This document shows positions 11,339-19,155 of a stretch of 64,000 nt of DNA, piece after piece; within the stretch, counting starts at the first letter, position 1, and each line of letters opens with the position of its first letter. The position numbers were made by a program, and so were the translations under genes. The stretch is from Kitasatospora gansuensis (GTDB taxonomy: Bacteria; Actinomycetota; Actinomycetes; Streptomycetales; Streptomycetaceae). The stretch is taken from assembly GCF_014203705.1 (NCBI RefSeq), contig NZ_JACHJR010000001.1, positions 6,324,001 through 6,388,000 on the forward strand, in the 5' to 3' direction. The notes under the pieces were generated by a model. It worked only from the letters and a program-made list of their open reading frames with translations, was not told the origin of the DNA and did no database searches.

Positions 11339-11395
11339 CTCCTGACGTCGTACCGGCCGCCCGGGCAGGGCGTCTGCTCGATGGGACGTCAGGAG
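11339..11395 (-). promoter_or_regulatory. Hairpin sequestering the deacetylase ribosome site
   Basis: Positions 11339-11349 and 11385-11395 are perfect 11-base inverted repeats (CTCCTGACGTC / GACGTCAGGAG) separated by 35 bases. In the minus-strand transcript the upstream arm reads CTCCTGACGTC and the downstream arm GACGTCAGGAG, and the latter contains the AGGAG of the gene starting at 11330. The stem would hide the ribosome site. Whether it acts as a thermosensor, riboswitch part or protein target is not visible; a DNA operator role for the TGACGTC halves is the alternative. Confidence 0.5.
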
Positions 11396-11437
11396 CGTAC
11401 GGGCCGGTTCCGAAGATGTATGCGAACGAGCGGGATC

Positions 11438-12319
11438 CTAGAACGGGTACCAGCGTGCGGCCGTGCCGTCCCGGAGCGACCCGACCCGGCGGGTGAACTC
11501 GGCCTGCGCGGCCGGGTTTCCGGGTGCCTGCTGGGCGACCCAGGAGGCGCTCGCGGTCTCCCTGGCCCCGCGCAGCACCGCGAAGCCGGGCCAGTCCCGG
11601 ACGTCCCAGCCGTACGCCTCGGTGAACGCGCGGTAGTCCTCGGCGGGGACGCCGTACCGGTCGTGGCTGAGCGCGAGCACCACCAGGTCGTGCTCGCGCA
11701 GGTCGCCGGAGACGGTCTCCAGGTCGAGCAGGACGGGGCCGTCCGGGCCGACGTGCACATTGCGCGGCAGGGCGTCGCCGTGGATCACCCCGGGGGTCAA
11801 CTCCGGTACCAGCTCGGCGATCGCGGCCCGGTACTCGGCCCGCCGGGCCCGCAGGAAGGCGACGTCCGCCGGGTCCACGTGCCCGTCCGCGCTCGCCAGC
11901 CAGCGGTCCACCGGGGCGAGCAGCTCGCGCGGGGCGAGCGCGAACGGTGGGGCCGGCAGCGCGTGCAGCGCGCGCAGCAGCGGTGCCAGGTCGGCCGTCC
12001 CGGCCGGGCGGACGGCGGGGGCCAGCCGGTGCCAGAAGGTGACGGGGTGTCCGTCCACCAGGACGGGCTCCGGCAGGTACGGGCGGACCACCGGGATGCC
12101 CTGCCCGGCGAGCCAGCCGGAGACGGCCAGTTCGCGCCCGGCCCGCTCGGCCACCGCCGGGCCGCGGCCGACCTTGGCCACCACCGCCGGATCGCCGAGG
12201 TCGAAGGCGGCGTTCTCGCCGAACGCCAGCAGGTCCGCCGCCGCCGGCTCGGGGAGCCCGCGGTCCGCGCAGGCGCGGGTCAGCAGGGCACGGGCGGTGG
12301 CGGCGTCGAAGGTGCTCAT
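11438..12319 (-). CDS. Aminoglycoside-phosphotransferase-fold kinase
   Basis: The 293-residue protein has the APH/choline-kinase fold and probably phosphorylates a small hydroxylated metabolite or antibiotic. The Brenner-type catalytic motif is VIHGDALPRNVH (catalytic Asp in HGD, Asn downstream) near residue 182, followed by the metal-binding Asp in LLDLETVSGD. The N-terminal lobe has VVAKVG with the ATP-binding Lys. The ATG at 12319 opens a monocistronic gene divergent from the MMPL exporter. Substrate cannot be told from sequence; streptomycetes carry many such kinases and few are resistance enzymes. Confidence 0.8.
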   Translation of the reverse strand: MSTFDAATARALLTRACADRGLPEPAAADLLAFGENAAFDLGDPAVVAKVGRGPAVAERAGRELAVSGWLAGQGIPVVRPYLPEPVLVDGHPVTFWHRLAPAVRPAGTADLAPLLRALHALPAPPFALAPRELLAPVDRWLASADGHVDPADVAFLRARRAEYRAAIAELVPELTPGVIHGDALPRNVHVGPDGPVLLDLETVSGDLREHDLVVLALSHDRYGVPAEDYRAFTEAYGWDVRDWPGFAVLRGARETASASWVAQQAPGNPAAQAEFTRRVGSLRDGTAARWYPF

Positions 12320-12511
12320 CCGAGCATCATCGCGCAGGCCGCCGGTCTCCTCCTCTGAGGCAACGCCACTCCACCCTGAGGGGGAGGCGTCTCCGTCTGG
12401 AGCAGGAGGTGAGGGGGGTCCGGCCCGGGTCAGGATGGGGGTAGGGGCCGTTCACGGCCTCGGGGGGTGCACCGACCGGAGCCCGCCCGCCCGGTCGAGG
12501 GGCGGCTCGCG

Positions 12512-12550
12512 TACGATGCTCACACTTACTTACCTGCCGACCGGCTAGGG
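12512..12550 (+). promoter_or_regulatory. Candidate promoter and TetR-like operator upstream of the MMPL gene
   Basis: The 318-base gap 12320-12637 holds no gene. At 12512-12517 there is a -10-like TACGAT. Downstream, around 12534-12549, an imperfect dyad CCTGCCG-AC-CGGCTAGG resembles operators of TetR-family repressors that often govern MMPL exporters. A bulged G/C hairpin also lies near 12363-12390. No regulator gene is adjacent, so a cognate repressor would have to be elsewhere. Confidence 0.35.
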
Positions 12551-12637
12551 ACCTCAGGGCCCGGCCGTTCACAGCCGTCGCCCAGTGTCCCGTCCCCCAA
12601 GGGCTGCGGTGAACCATGCCCAGGAGGCACAGCGAGC

Positions 12638-14797
12638 ATGTTCCACCGGATCGGACAATTCGTCGTCAAGCGCGCCTGGTGGGTGATCCTCGCCTGGATC
12701 GTCGCCGCGGTCGCCATCGTCGCGACGGCACCCAAGCTGACCGCCCAGAGCGACGCGAGCGACTTCCTGCCGCGCCACTACGAGTCCATCCGGGCCGCGG
12801 AGGTGCAGCAGCAGGCGTTCCCCGCCAACTTCACCCCGTCGGCCACGGTGTTCTTCGAGCGTACGGACGGCGCCCCGCTGGACGAGGCGGACAAGGCGAC
12901 CATGGCCAAGGTCGTCAAGGGACTGACCGACAAGAAGGTCAAGTTCGTCGAGCAGCTCACCCCGGTCACCGCGGAGACCACCTCGAAGGACGGCAAGTAC
13001 GCCTTCTCGATGGTCGGCATGGAGAAGGGCGCGGCCTACAAGCCCGAGGCCGGCGACTCCGCCAAGGAGCTGCGCGAGGAAGCCAAGAAGCTGGCCGAGG
13101 GTAGTGCCCTCAAGGTCCAACTCGGTGGCAAGGCGGCGGAGAACCTGGACCAGAAGGACTCGGGCGAGCTGGCCAACCTGCTGATCGGCGTCGGCACGAT
13201 CGTGATCATCATGCTCACGCTCGGCATCATCTTCCGCAGCCCGATCATCGCGCTGCTGCCGGTCATCTCGGTCTTCGTCTACTCGATGGTGGCCAACGGC
13301 TTGATCGGGTACGCGGTGAAGGCCTTCGGCCTGAAGGCCGACAACTCGGTCTCGGCGATCCTGATCATCGTGCTGTTCGGGGTCGGCACCGACTACTTCC
13401 TGTTCCTGATGTTCCGTTACCGCGAGCGGTTGCGGGCCGGGGACAACCGGAAGGACGCGGTGGCCAACGCGGTCGGCCGGGTCGGTGAGGCGATCACCTC
13501 CGCCGCCGGTGCCGTGATCGTGGCGTTCAGCGTGCTGCTGCTCTCCAGCCTCGGCATGTTCAAGGCGATGGGCCCCTCGCTGGCCATCGCGGTCGCCGTC
13601 ACCGCGATCGCCTCGGTCACCCTGGTGCCCGCGATCCTGTCGCTGATCCCGGAGAAGGTGCTGTTCTGGCCCTCGAAGGCGTGGCAGAACGAGCCCAAGA
13701 ACGCCCGCTTCGCCGTCCTCGGCGAGACCGTCAAGCGCCGTCCGCTCATGGTCGCGCTGGTCTCCGGCGGTCTGCTGCTGGCCTTCTCGGCGGCGGCGTT
13801 CGGATACAAGGGCACCTTCGACCTGGCGGCCGGCTCGATGCCGAAGACCAAGGAGTCGATGGTCGTCCAGGACACCTGGATGAAGGCGTTCTCGGCCGGC
13901 GCAGCCGACCCGAGCCACGTCTACCTGACCGCTAAGGACGGCGCCAAGCTCGACCTGGCCTCGTTGGAGAGCTACGCCGCCGCGCTCGGCCACGTCGGCG
14001 GGGTGGACCACGTCGGCGCGAAGCCCAAGCTGAGCCAGGACGGCGCCACCGCCGACTTCACCGTCATGCTCAAGGACGGCCCGAGCACCAACAAGGCGAT
14101 CGACACCGTCACCGACCTGCGCGAGGTGGCACACGCCTCCGCCCCGGCCGGGACCGAGGCGCTCGTCGGCGGTCAGACCTCCGTCTGCAAGGACATCAAC
14201 ACCGCGATGGCCCGCGACTACTCGCTGGTCTTCCCGATCGCGGCGCTGCTGATCATGGTGATCCTCGGCCTGCTGCTGCGCAGCGCGGTCGCGCCCTGGT
14301 ACCTGATGGTGGCCGTCGGCCTCGGCTTCACCGCCACCATCGGCGCCACCAGCCTGATGTTCCAGCACGTCCAGGGCGAGAGCGGCCTGATGTTCATGCT
14401 GCCGATGCTGATCTACCTGTTCGTGGTGGCGATCGGCACCGACTACAACATCCTGATGATCGCCCGCCTCCGCGAGGAGGCGGCCGAGGGCCACAGCCCG
14501 CGCGAGGCCGCCGCACTGGCGGTCAAGCACGGCGGCCCGACCGTCGCGGCGGCCGGCTTCATCCTGGCCGGCACCTTCGGCACGATGCTGCTCGCGGGCA
14601 ACATCTTCTTCAGTGAGATCGGCTTCTCGGTGGCCTTCGGCATCATCGTGTCGGCCTTCGTGATGTCGATGTTCTTCACCCCGGCGCTCACCGCGCTGCT
14701 CGGCAAGCGGGCCTGGTGGCCCGGCCACGCGGCGCTGCCCGGGCACGAGGCGGAGCTCTCGCTCGACAAGCAGCCGGAGCCGGCCGGCCGGCACTGA
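12638..14797 (+). CDS. MMPL/RND-family transporter
   Basis: The 719-residue membrane protein is an RND-type exporter of the MMPL branch, driven by proton motive force and moving lipids or hydrophobic drugs. It has the two-fold layout of the family: TM1 (residues 12-32, WWVILAWIVAAVAIVA), a first extracytoplasmic loop, TM2-6 (about 180-385), TM7, a second loop, and TM8-12 (about 525-700). Repeated motifs are FGVGTDYFLFLMFRYRER and AIGTDYNILMIARLREE, with the intramembrane GTDY acidic residues. ATG 12638 is chosen because AGGAGG lies ten bases upstream; longer in-frame starts lack a ribosome site. A strong terminator follows. Confidence 0.92.
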   Translation: MFHRIGQFVVKRAWWVILAWIVAAVAIVATAPKLTAQSDASDFLPRHYESIRAAEVQQQAFPANFTPSATVFFERTDGAPLDEADKATMAKVVKGLTDKKVKFVEQLTPVTAETTSKDGKYAFSMVGMEKGAAYKPEAGDSAKELREEAKKLAEGSALKVQLGGKAAENLDQKDSGELANLLIGVGTIVIIMLTLGIIFRSPIIALLPVISVFVYSMVANGLIGYAVKAFGLKADNSVSAILIIVLFGVGTDYFLFLMFRYRERLRAGDNRKDAVANAVGRVGEAITSAAGAVIVAFSVLLLSSLGMFKAMGPSLAIAVAVTAIASVTLVPAILSLIPEKVLFWPSKAWQNEPKNARFAVLGETVKRRPLMVALVSGGLLLAFSAAAFGYKGTFDLAAGSMPKTKESMVVQDTWMKAFSAGAADPSHVYLTAKDGAKLDLASLESYAAALGHVGGVDHVGAKPKLSQDGATADFTVMLKDGPSTNKAIDTVTDLREVAHASAPAGTEALVGGQTSVCKDINTAMARDYSLVFPIAALLIMVILGLLLRSAVAPWYLMVAVGLGFTATIGATSLMFQHVQGESGLMFMLPMLIYLFVVAIGTDYNILMIARLREEAAEGHSPREAAALAVKHGGPTVAAAGFILAGTFGTMLLAGNIFFSEIGFSVAFGIIVSAFVMSMFFTPALTALLGKRAWWPGHAALPGHEAELSLDKQPEPAGRH

Positions 14798-14806
14798 CCC
14801 CGGTGT

Positions 14807-14846
14807 CCGGAGCGGCGGGCGGCGATCATGCCGCCCGCCGCTCCGG
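14807..14846 (+). terminator. Terminator after the MMPL gene
   Basis: A perfect 17-base-pair stem (14807-14823 with 14830-14846) closes on the six-base loop GATCAT, ten bases after the stop codon. No U tract follows, which is common for actinobacterial terminators. Confidence 0.8.
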
Positions 14847-14914
14847 CGCAGGTGAACGGTGCAGATGAACGGCGTGTGTCAGGGGGCCGTTCGGGGGAAA
14901 TTCTCCGATCATCT

Positions 14915-14935
14915 CGGGAGCTCCCGTGCTACAGT
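14915..14935 (+). promoter_or_regulatory. Candidate csp promoter with a palindrome in the spacer
   Basis: A 12-base perfect palindrome CGGGAGCTCCCG (14915-14926) lies immediately upstream of a -10-like TACAGT (14930-14935). The -35 region at about 14907 is weak. The palindrome occupies the spacer, where a regulator or DNA conformation could affect promoter opening. Confidence 0.45.
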
Positions 14936-14973
14936 CGAAGCAGTTGCAGTTTTGGTTCCCATGAACGTACGTG

Positions 14974-15011
14974 TGCGCCTGCTGGTACCAACCAACAGGC
15001 GCATTTGTTTT
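14974..15011 (+). promoter_or_regulatory. Terminator-like hairpin in the csp 5' leader
   Basis: TGCGCCTG (14974-14981) pairs with CAGGCGCA (14996-15003), and inside it TGGT (14983-14986) pairs with ACCA (14991-14994), leaving loop ACCA and one unpaired base per side. The stem runs directly into TTTGTTTTG (15004-15012). This is the classic intrinsic-terminator layout, placed about 90 bases upstream of the Csp start codon, so it may attenuate transcription until cold or Csp protein melts it. Confidence 0.6.
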
Positions 15012-15098
15012 GTCCGGTGTTTCAACCTCCGGATGGGGATCGCGGCTACTTGGGGCCTACGAGGTGTGGGTCCCTTGCCCCAGCAGAAGGAGACGGTT

Positions 15099-15305
15099 AT
15101 GGCTACCGGCACCGTGAAGTGGTTCAACAGCGAAAAGGGCTTCGGCTTCATCGAGCAGGAGGGTGGCGGCCCGGACGTGTTCGCCCACTACTCCAACATC
15201 CAGGCCAATGGCTTCCGTGAGCTCGTTGAGGGCCAGCACGTCGAGTTCGACGTCACGCAGGGCCAGAAGGGCCCGCAGGCCGAGAACATCCGCATCGCCG
15301 GCTGA
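15099..15305 (+). CDS. Cold-shock protein, CspA family
   Basis: This 68-residue single OB-fold protein binds single-stranded RNA and DNA and acts as an RNA chaperone. It begins MATGTVKWFNSEKGFGFI, containing RNP1 (KGFGFI), with RNP2 as VFAHYS around residue 28. The length and C-terminus (GPQAENIRIAG) match Streptomyces cold-shock proteins. AAGGAGA lies six bases before the ATG. The long leader from about 14940 to 15098 with its hairpin is typical of cold-shock mRNAs. A DEAD-box helicase gene follows, making a cold-adaptation pair separated by a strong terminator. Confidence 0.95.
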   Translation: MATGTVKWFNSEKGFGFIEQEGGGPDVFAHYSNIQANGFRELVEGQHVEFDVTQGQKGPQAENIRIAG

Positions 15306-15322
15306 ACCTGAGCGACGCGTAG

Positions 15323-15354
15323 CGAGGGCCCGCACCGCACGGTGCGGGCCCTCG
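15323..15354 (+). terminator. Terminator after the csp gene
   Basis: A perfect 15-base-pair inverted repeat (CGAGGGCCCGCACCG at 15323-15337, complement at 15340-15354) with only CA between the arms begins 18 bases after the csp stop. It is followed by TTC. It should separate csp from the helicase gene. Confidence 0.85.
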
Positions 15355-15491
15355 TTCATGCCGCCGAACGGCCGGGGCGGCGCACGACTCCTGACGGCCG
15401 ACCTCCCCCAGCTCCATGCCGGGGGTGCCACTTTCTGGTCCTTCGCCACGCGTACAACCGTGGCCATCGGCCGCCCAGGACGGAGAACACT

Positions 15492-17162
15492 TTGACCACG
15501 CCTGCCCGCCCGCCGCGCAACCGTCGCAGCCCGCAGCAGTCCACCGGCCGCCCGCAGCAGCGCACCGGCACCAGCAGTGGCGGCCTCAGCCGCACCGGTG
15601 GCGGTAACCGCCGCCCGCAGCGTGCCGCCGCTCAGCAGCAGCCGCCCGCCGACTTCGCCGTCGTCGAGGGCACCCCGGCCCGCCCGCCGGCCGCCACCTT
15701 CGCCGAGCTGGAGATGCCCAAGGGCCTGCTCTCGGCGCTCGGCAAGCAGGGTGTCACCGAGCCCTTCCCGATCCAGTCCGCCACCCTGCCGGACGCGCTG
15801 GCCGGCCGTGACGTGCTCGGCCGCGGCCGTACCGGCTCCGGCAAGACCCTCGCCTTCGGCCTCTCGCTGCTGGCCCGTACCGCCGGGAAGCGGGCCGACG
15901 CCCGTGCTCCGCTGGCCCTGGTGCTGGTGCCGACCCGCGAGCTGGCCCAGCAGGTCACCGACGCGCTCACCCCGTACGCCACCGCGGTCAACCTGCGGAT
16001 CGCCACCGTGGTCGGCGGTATGTCGATCACCCGGCAGGCGAACGCGGTCCGCCGTGGCGCCGAGGTCCTGGTCGCCACCCCCGGCCGCCTGGACGACCTG
16101 ATCAACCGTCAGGACGTCCGGCTGGACGACGTGCAGATCACCGTGCTGGACGAGGCCGACCAGATGGCCGACATGGGCTTCCTGCCCCAGGTCACCAAGC
16201 TGCTGGAGCAGGTCGCCGAGGGCGGCCAGACCATGCTCTTCTCGGCCACCCTGGACCGGAACGTGGACCGCCTGGTGCGCCGCTTCCTGACCGACCCGGT
16301 GACCCACTCGGTCGACCCGTCGGCCGGCGCGGTCACCACCATGGACCACCACGTGCTCCAGCTGGAGGCCGCCGACAAGGTCTCGGCCACCGCGCACATC
16401 GCCTCCCGCGAGGGCCGGCTGATCATGTTCGTGCACACCAAGCACGGTGCCGACCGGCTGGCCAAGCAGCTGCTCGCCGCGGGCGTCAAGGCGGCCGCGC
16501 TGCACGGCGGCAAGTCGCAGCCGCAGCGCAACCGGGTGCTTGACCAGTTCCGGGACGGCCAGATCACCGCGCTGATCGCCACCAACGTGGCGGCCCGCGG
16601 TATCCACATCGACGGTCTCGACATGGTCGTCAACGTGGACCCGCCGGTGGACCACAAGGACTACCTGCACCGTGGCGGCCGGACCGCCCGGGCCGGCGAG
16701 TCCGGCACCGTGGTGACCCTGGTGCTGCCCGAGCAGCGCCGCGAGGTGAGCCGTCTGATGACCACCGCGGGCATCCGGCCGACCACCACCAAGATCCGTC
16801 CGGGCGACGCCGAGCTGGCCCGGATCACCGGTGCCCGGACGCCGAGCAACGTCCCGGTGACGCTGGCCCCGGTGGTCGCCCCCGGTGCGGAGCCGGCCGC
16901 CCCGGCCCAGCCGCGTCGGCGCGCCCCCAAGCGTTCCGGGTTGCCCGCGGACGTGGACATGAACGGCAACGCCCGTCGTCCGCGGCCCAAGCAGCGGATG
17001 GGCGCGGGTGCCGCCACCGGTGGCGGCTCCGGCCGGGCCGGTGCGGGCAACGGTCGGACGGCGGCCGGTTTCATCGGCAAGTCGGCCGGGACGAAGCCGG
17101 GTTCGGGCACCAAGAGCGGCTCCAACTACGGCACCGGCCGGCAGCGGCGTAAGTCGGACTGA
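15492..17162 (+). CDS. DEAD-box RNA helicase
   Basis: This ATP-dependent RNA helicase probably remodels structured RNA at low temperature or in ribosome assembly. From the TTG at 15492 it is 556 residues. Motifs in order are the Q motif (FPIQSATLP), I (GRTGSGKT), Ia (PTRELAQQ), GG, TPGR, II (DEAD in VLDEADQMADMGF), III (SAT), then helicase C with ARGIH and VI as HRGGRTARAG. The last ~110 residues are basic and Gly/Arg-rich, an RNA-binding tail. TTG 15492 has GGAGAA six bases upstream; the longer ORF from 15342 begins inside the csp terminator region. It resembles RhlE/CsdA-type proteins. Confidence 0.9.
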   Translation: MTTPARPPRNRRSPQQSTGRPQQRTGTSSGGLSRTGGGNRRPQRAAAQQQPPADFAVVEGTPARPPAATFAELEMPKGLLSALGKQGVTEPFPIQSATLPDALAGRDVLGRGRTGSGKTLAFGLSLLARTAGKRADARAPLALVLVPTRELAQQVTDALTPYATAVNLRIATVVGGMSITRQANAVRRGAEVLVATPGRLDDLINRQDVRLDDVQITVLDEADQMADMGFLPQVTKLLEQVAEGGQTMLFSATLDRNVDRLVRRFLTDPVTHSVDPSAGAVTTMDHHVLQLEAADKVSATAHIASREGRLIMFVHTKHGADRLAKQLLAAGVKAAALHGGKSQPQRNRVLDQFRDGQITALIATNVAARGIHIDGLDMVVNVDPPVDHKDYLHRGGRTARAGESGTVVTLVLPEQRREVSRLMTTAGIRPTTTKIRPGDAELARITGARTPSNVPVTLAPVVAPGAEPAAPAQPRRRAPKRSGLPADVDMNGNARRPRPKQRMGAGAATGGGSGRAGAGNGRTAAGFIGKSAGTKPGSGTKSGSNYGTGRQRRKSD

Positions 17163-17180
17163 TCCGGCGCGGTTCTCCGC

Positions 17181-17215
17181 ACAGGGGCGACGGGCGAACA
17201 GCCTGTCGCCCCTGT
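17181..17215 (+). terminator. Terminator after the helicase gene
   Basis: ACAGGGGCGACGGGC (17181-17195) pairs with GCCTGTCGCCCCTGT (17201-17215) with one G-U pair and the loop GAACA, 18 bases past the stop codon. Confidence 0.8.
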
Positions 17216-17347
17216 GGCGTTCTCGGCCCCCTTTTCGCCCCCTGTTCGGCCAGCGGGACGTCCTGCCAAGGGAATTGGGGCGTGTGCTAGCTTCTTCCCG
17301 GCCTCATCATGTCGATGGACGACGGGCCACGGGGGAAGGAAGCCTGC

Positions 17348-17674
17348 GTGTCGGGTGAATACCAGGTAAGGCCGGAGGCGATCCGGCGTTTCGCCGCCAC
17401 CGCCGAACAGCGGGCGGACCGACTGCGGGAGATCCGCGGCCAGTTGGGGGCGCACCAGCTGTCCCAGGGGTCCTTCGGCAGGCTGCCGGAGTCGGACGAG
17501 CTGTACGCCGAGTACCAGGAGCGGGCCGAGGTCGGGGTGTCGAACCTCGGCACCGCCGCGGAGTCGATGGCCAGGCTGGCCGAGCACGTCGAGGGCGTGG
17601 CCCGGAACTACGAGGGCGTCGAAGAGGGCCTGAGCGGCAACCTGCAGGGCATGACGCAGGGGCTGGGCGGATGA
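17348..17674 (+). CDS. Type VII secretion target, EspC-like
   Basis: The 108-residue helical protein resembles the actinobacterial EspC-like family of ESX/type VII secretion targets. It starts SGEYQVRPEAIRRFAATAEQ, has the turn-region pattern QGSFGRLPESDEL where WXG100 proteins carry WXG, and continues as a second helix (YAEYQERAEVGVSNL). GTG 17348 is supported by GGAAGGA seven bases upstream. Its stop overlaps the start of the next gene by four bases (ATGA), so the two are translationally coupled and their products may pair as a heterodimer. No ESX ATPase genes are in the window. A weak -10 (TAGCTT) lies at 17288. Confidence 0.7.
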   Translation: MSGEYQVRPEAIRRFAATAEQRADRLREIRGQLGAHQLSQGSFGRLPESDELYAEYQERAEVGVSNLGTAAESMARLAEHVEGVARNYEGVEEGLSGNLQGMTQGLGG

Positions 17675-18543
17675 CCGGCCCGGCCTCGCAGGCGGCCAAC
17701 GCCTATGAGAAGGTGAGCAATTGGCTCAGCCCGGCGAGCTCGGTGATCGACGAGATCCTGCGCCCGCTGGTGGAGCCGATGGCCGAGTGGCTGGAGTGCG
17801 TCACCGGTGACCCGGAGGGTCTGCTGGAGGCCGCCAAGGTCTGGAAGGACCAGGCGGGCGGGGTCCGTGAGGTGATCGCCGACCAACGGCGGGACCGGGC
17901 CGCGCTGCAGCACGACTGGCAGGGCGAGGCGTCCGACCGGCTCCAGGCCGAACTCGAGGAGTTCGAGAAGGCGTTGGAGGAGGAGGCGGATGCGATGGAG
18001 CAGACCGCCTTCGAGCTCGAGGAAGCCTCCGAGCAGTGCCGGGTGGCCCAGGAGCTGGTCGAGACGGTGATCCGCGAGCTGATCGAGATGCTGCTGATCA
18101 GCCTGGCGGCCTCGCTCGCGATGAGCGTGCTGACGGCGGGGATCTCGATGGCCGCCGAGGCCGCGGTGGCCGCCGGCGAGGCGGGCATCGCGAGCGCCCG
18201 GATCGCCAGCCTGGTCGCCAGGCTGGCCACCGCGCTGAAGCGGCTCGAGGTCCTGATGAAGGCGAAGAAGGCGAGCATCTTCAAGCCCTCGACCTTCAAG
18301 GACCCGGAGATGGCCCAGGCCTTCGTGGTGCAGAAGATCGCGAAGAAGACCATCAAGGCGGGCCTGCACGGCATCGGCCTCACCGGTGACCCGATCGGCC
18401 AGACCGCGCAGACCGCCGTGCAGGAGGGGTTGAAGTACGCCGCGGACGAGGTGGACAAGAAGATCCACCCCCAAGGGCTGCCCCCGACCGTAGAGTTGAC
18501 CCCGGAGGAGCGCAGGCAGCGCTTCGACCAGGCGTTCGGCTGA
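17671..18543 (+). CDS. WXG100-like long protein, putative type VII substrate
   Basis: The 290-residue protein has an N-terminal all-helical region (about 25-140) of the long WXG100 type, with LQHDWQGEASDRLQ placing Trp-Gln-Gly in the helix turn, then a hydrophobic helical segment (about 140-175, LIEMLLISLAASLAMSVLTA) and an Ala/Lys-rich C-terminal helical part. Such N-termini deliver polymorphic toxins or form channels, but I see no known toxin domain, zinc site or catalytic motif in the C-terminus. It is coupled to the upstream EspC-like gene and followed 12 bases later by a PH-like gene. Function is unknown. Confidence 0.6.
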   Translation: MTGPASQAANAYEKVSNWLSPASSVIDEILRPLVEPMAEWLECVTGDPEGLLEAAKVWKDQAGGVREVIADQRRDRAALQHDWQGEASDRLQAELEEFEKALEEEADAMEQTAFELEEASEQCRVAQELVETVIRELIEMLLISLAASLAMSVLTAGISMAAEAAVAAGEAGIASARIASLVARLATALKRLEVLMKAKKASIFKPSTFKDPEMAQAFVVQKIAKKTIKAGLHGIGLTGDPIGQTAQTAVQEGLKYAADEVDKKIHPQGLPPTVELTPEERRQRFDQAFG

Positions 18544-18555
18544 CCGGAGGGGCCC

Positions 18556-19155
18556 GTGTTCGAATCGGTGCGGATTGCGGTCGAGCCGTTGCTGGACCAG
18601 GGGGAGCGGCTGCTCGAAGGGGCGGCCGTCAGCCTGGTCCCTGGCGTGCCGCAGCCCCCGCACGAGCTGCGGGCCCCTCGTCGGCCGTCCGAGCCGGCCC
18701 GGAAGCTCGGCGGCCCGATCGGCTTCCTGGCCAGGGCCGCCGCCGTGGTCAACCCGCTCACGGCGGCGGCCGAAGGGGTCGAGGACCGGGTCACCGGCGC
18801 GCTGAACGGCAGCCTGCTGCACGGCGAGGGCCTGTCCGGCAGCTGGCAGAGCGCGGCCGGGCGGTTGGTGATCCGGCTGTACGACGACTCCGGCACCGCG
18901 AGCGGTCTGCTCGCGCTGACGGACCGTCGGCTGCTGATGGTGGTCGACCAGGCCCCGATCTGGCAGCTGTTCGCCAGCAAGCACGTGGTGCAGTGGTCGG
19001 CCGCCAGGACCGAGCTGGTGGAGTTCCGCCGCAACGCGAAGGGCACCCGCCAGCGCGGCCGGGTCGACCTGGTCTTCCGGGACGGCTCCTGGGTGGGGAT
19101 CACCGCCGCCAACCCGGCCAACGCCGACCTGCTGGTGGCCGCGTTCAGCGGCTGA
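18556..19155 (+). CDS. Hypothetical protein with C-terminal PH-like domain
   Basis: I do not recognise a named family for this 199-residue protein. Residues 1-85 are hydrophobic to helical (PIGFLARAAAVVNPLTAAAEG). Residues 95-195 look like a bacterial PH/YokE-type beta-sandwich: GLLALTDRRLLMVVDQAP, a central VVQWSAARTELVEF and RGRVDLVFRDGSWVGIT. The GTG start has GGAGG six bases upstream. It is the third gene of the secretion-target trio. Its last 11 bases overlap the convergent MmyB-type regulator. A membrane-peripheral chaperone or immunity-like role is conceivable but unsupported. Confidence 0.55.
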   Translation: MFESVRIAVEPLLDQGERLLEGAAVSLVPGVPQPPHELRAPRRPSEPARKLGGPIGFLARAAAVVNPLTAAAEGVEDRVTGALNGSLLHGEGLSGSWQSAAGRLVIRLYDDSGTASGLLALTDRRLLMVVDQAPIWQLFASKHVVQWSAARTELVEFRRNAKGTRQRGRVDLVFRDGSWVGITAANPANADLLVAAFSG

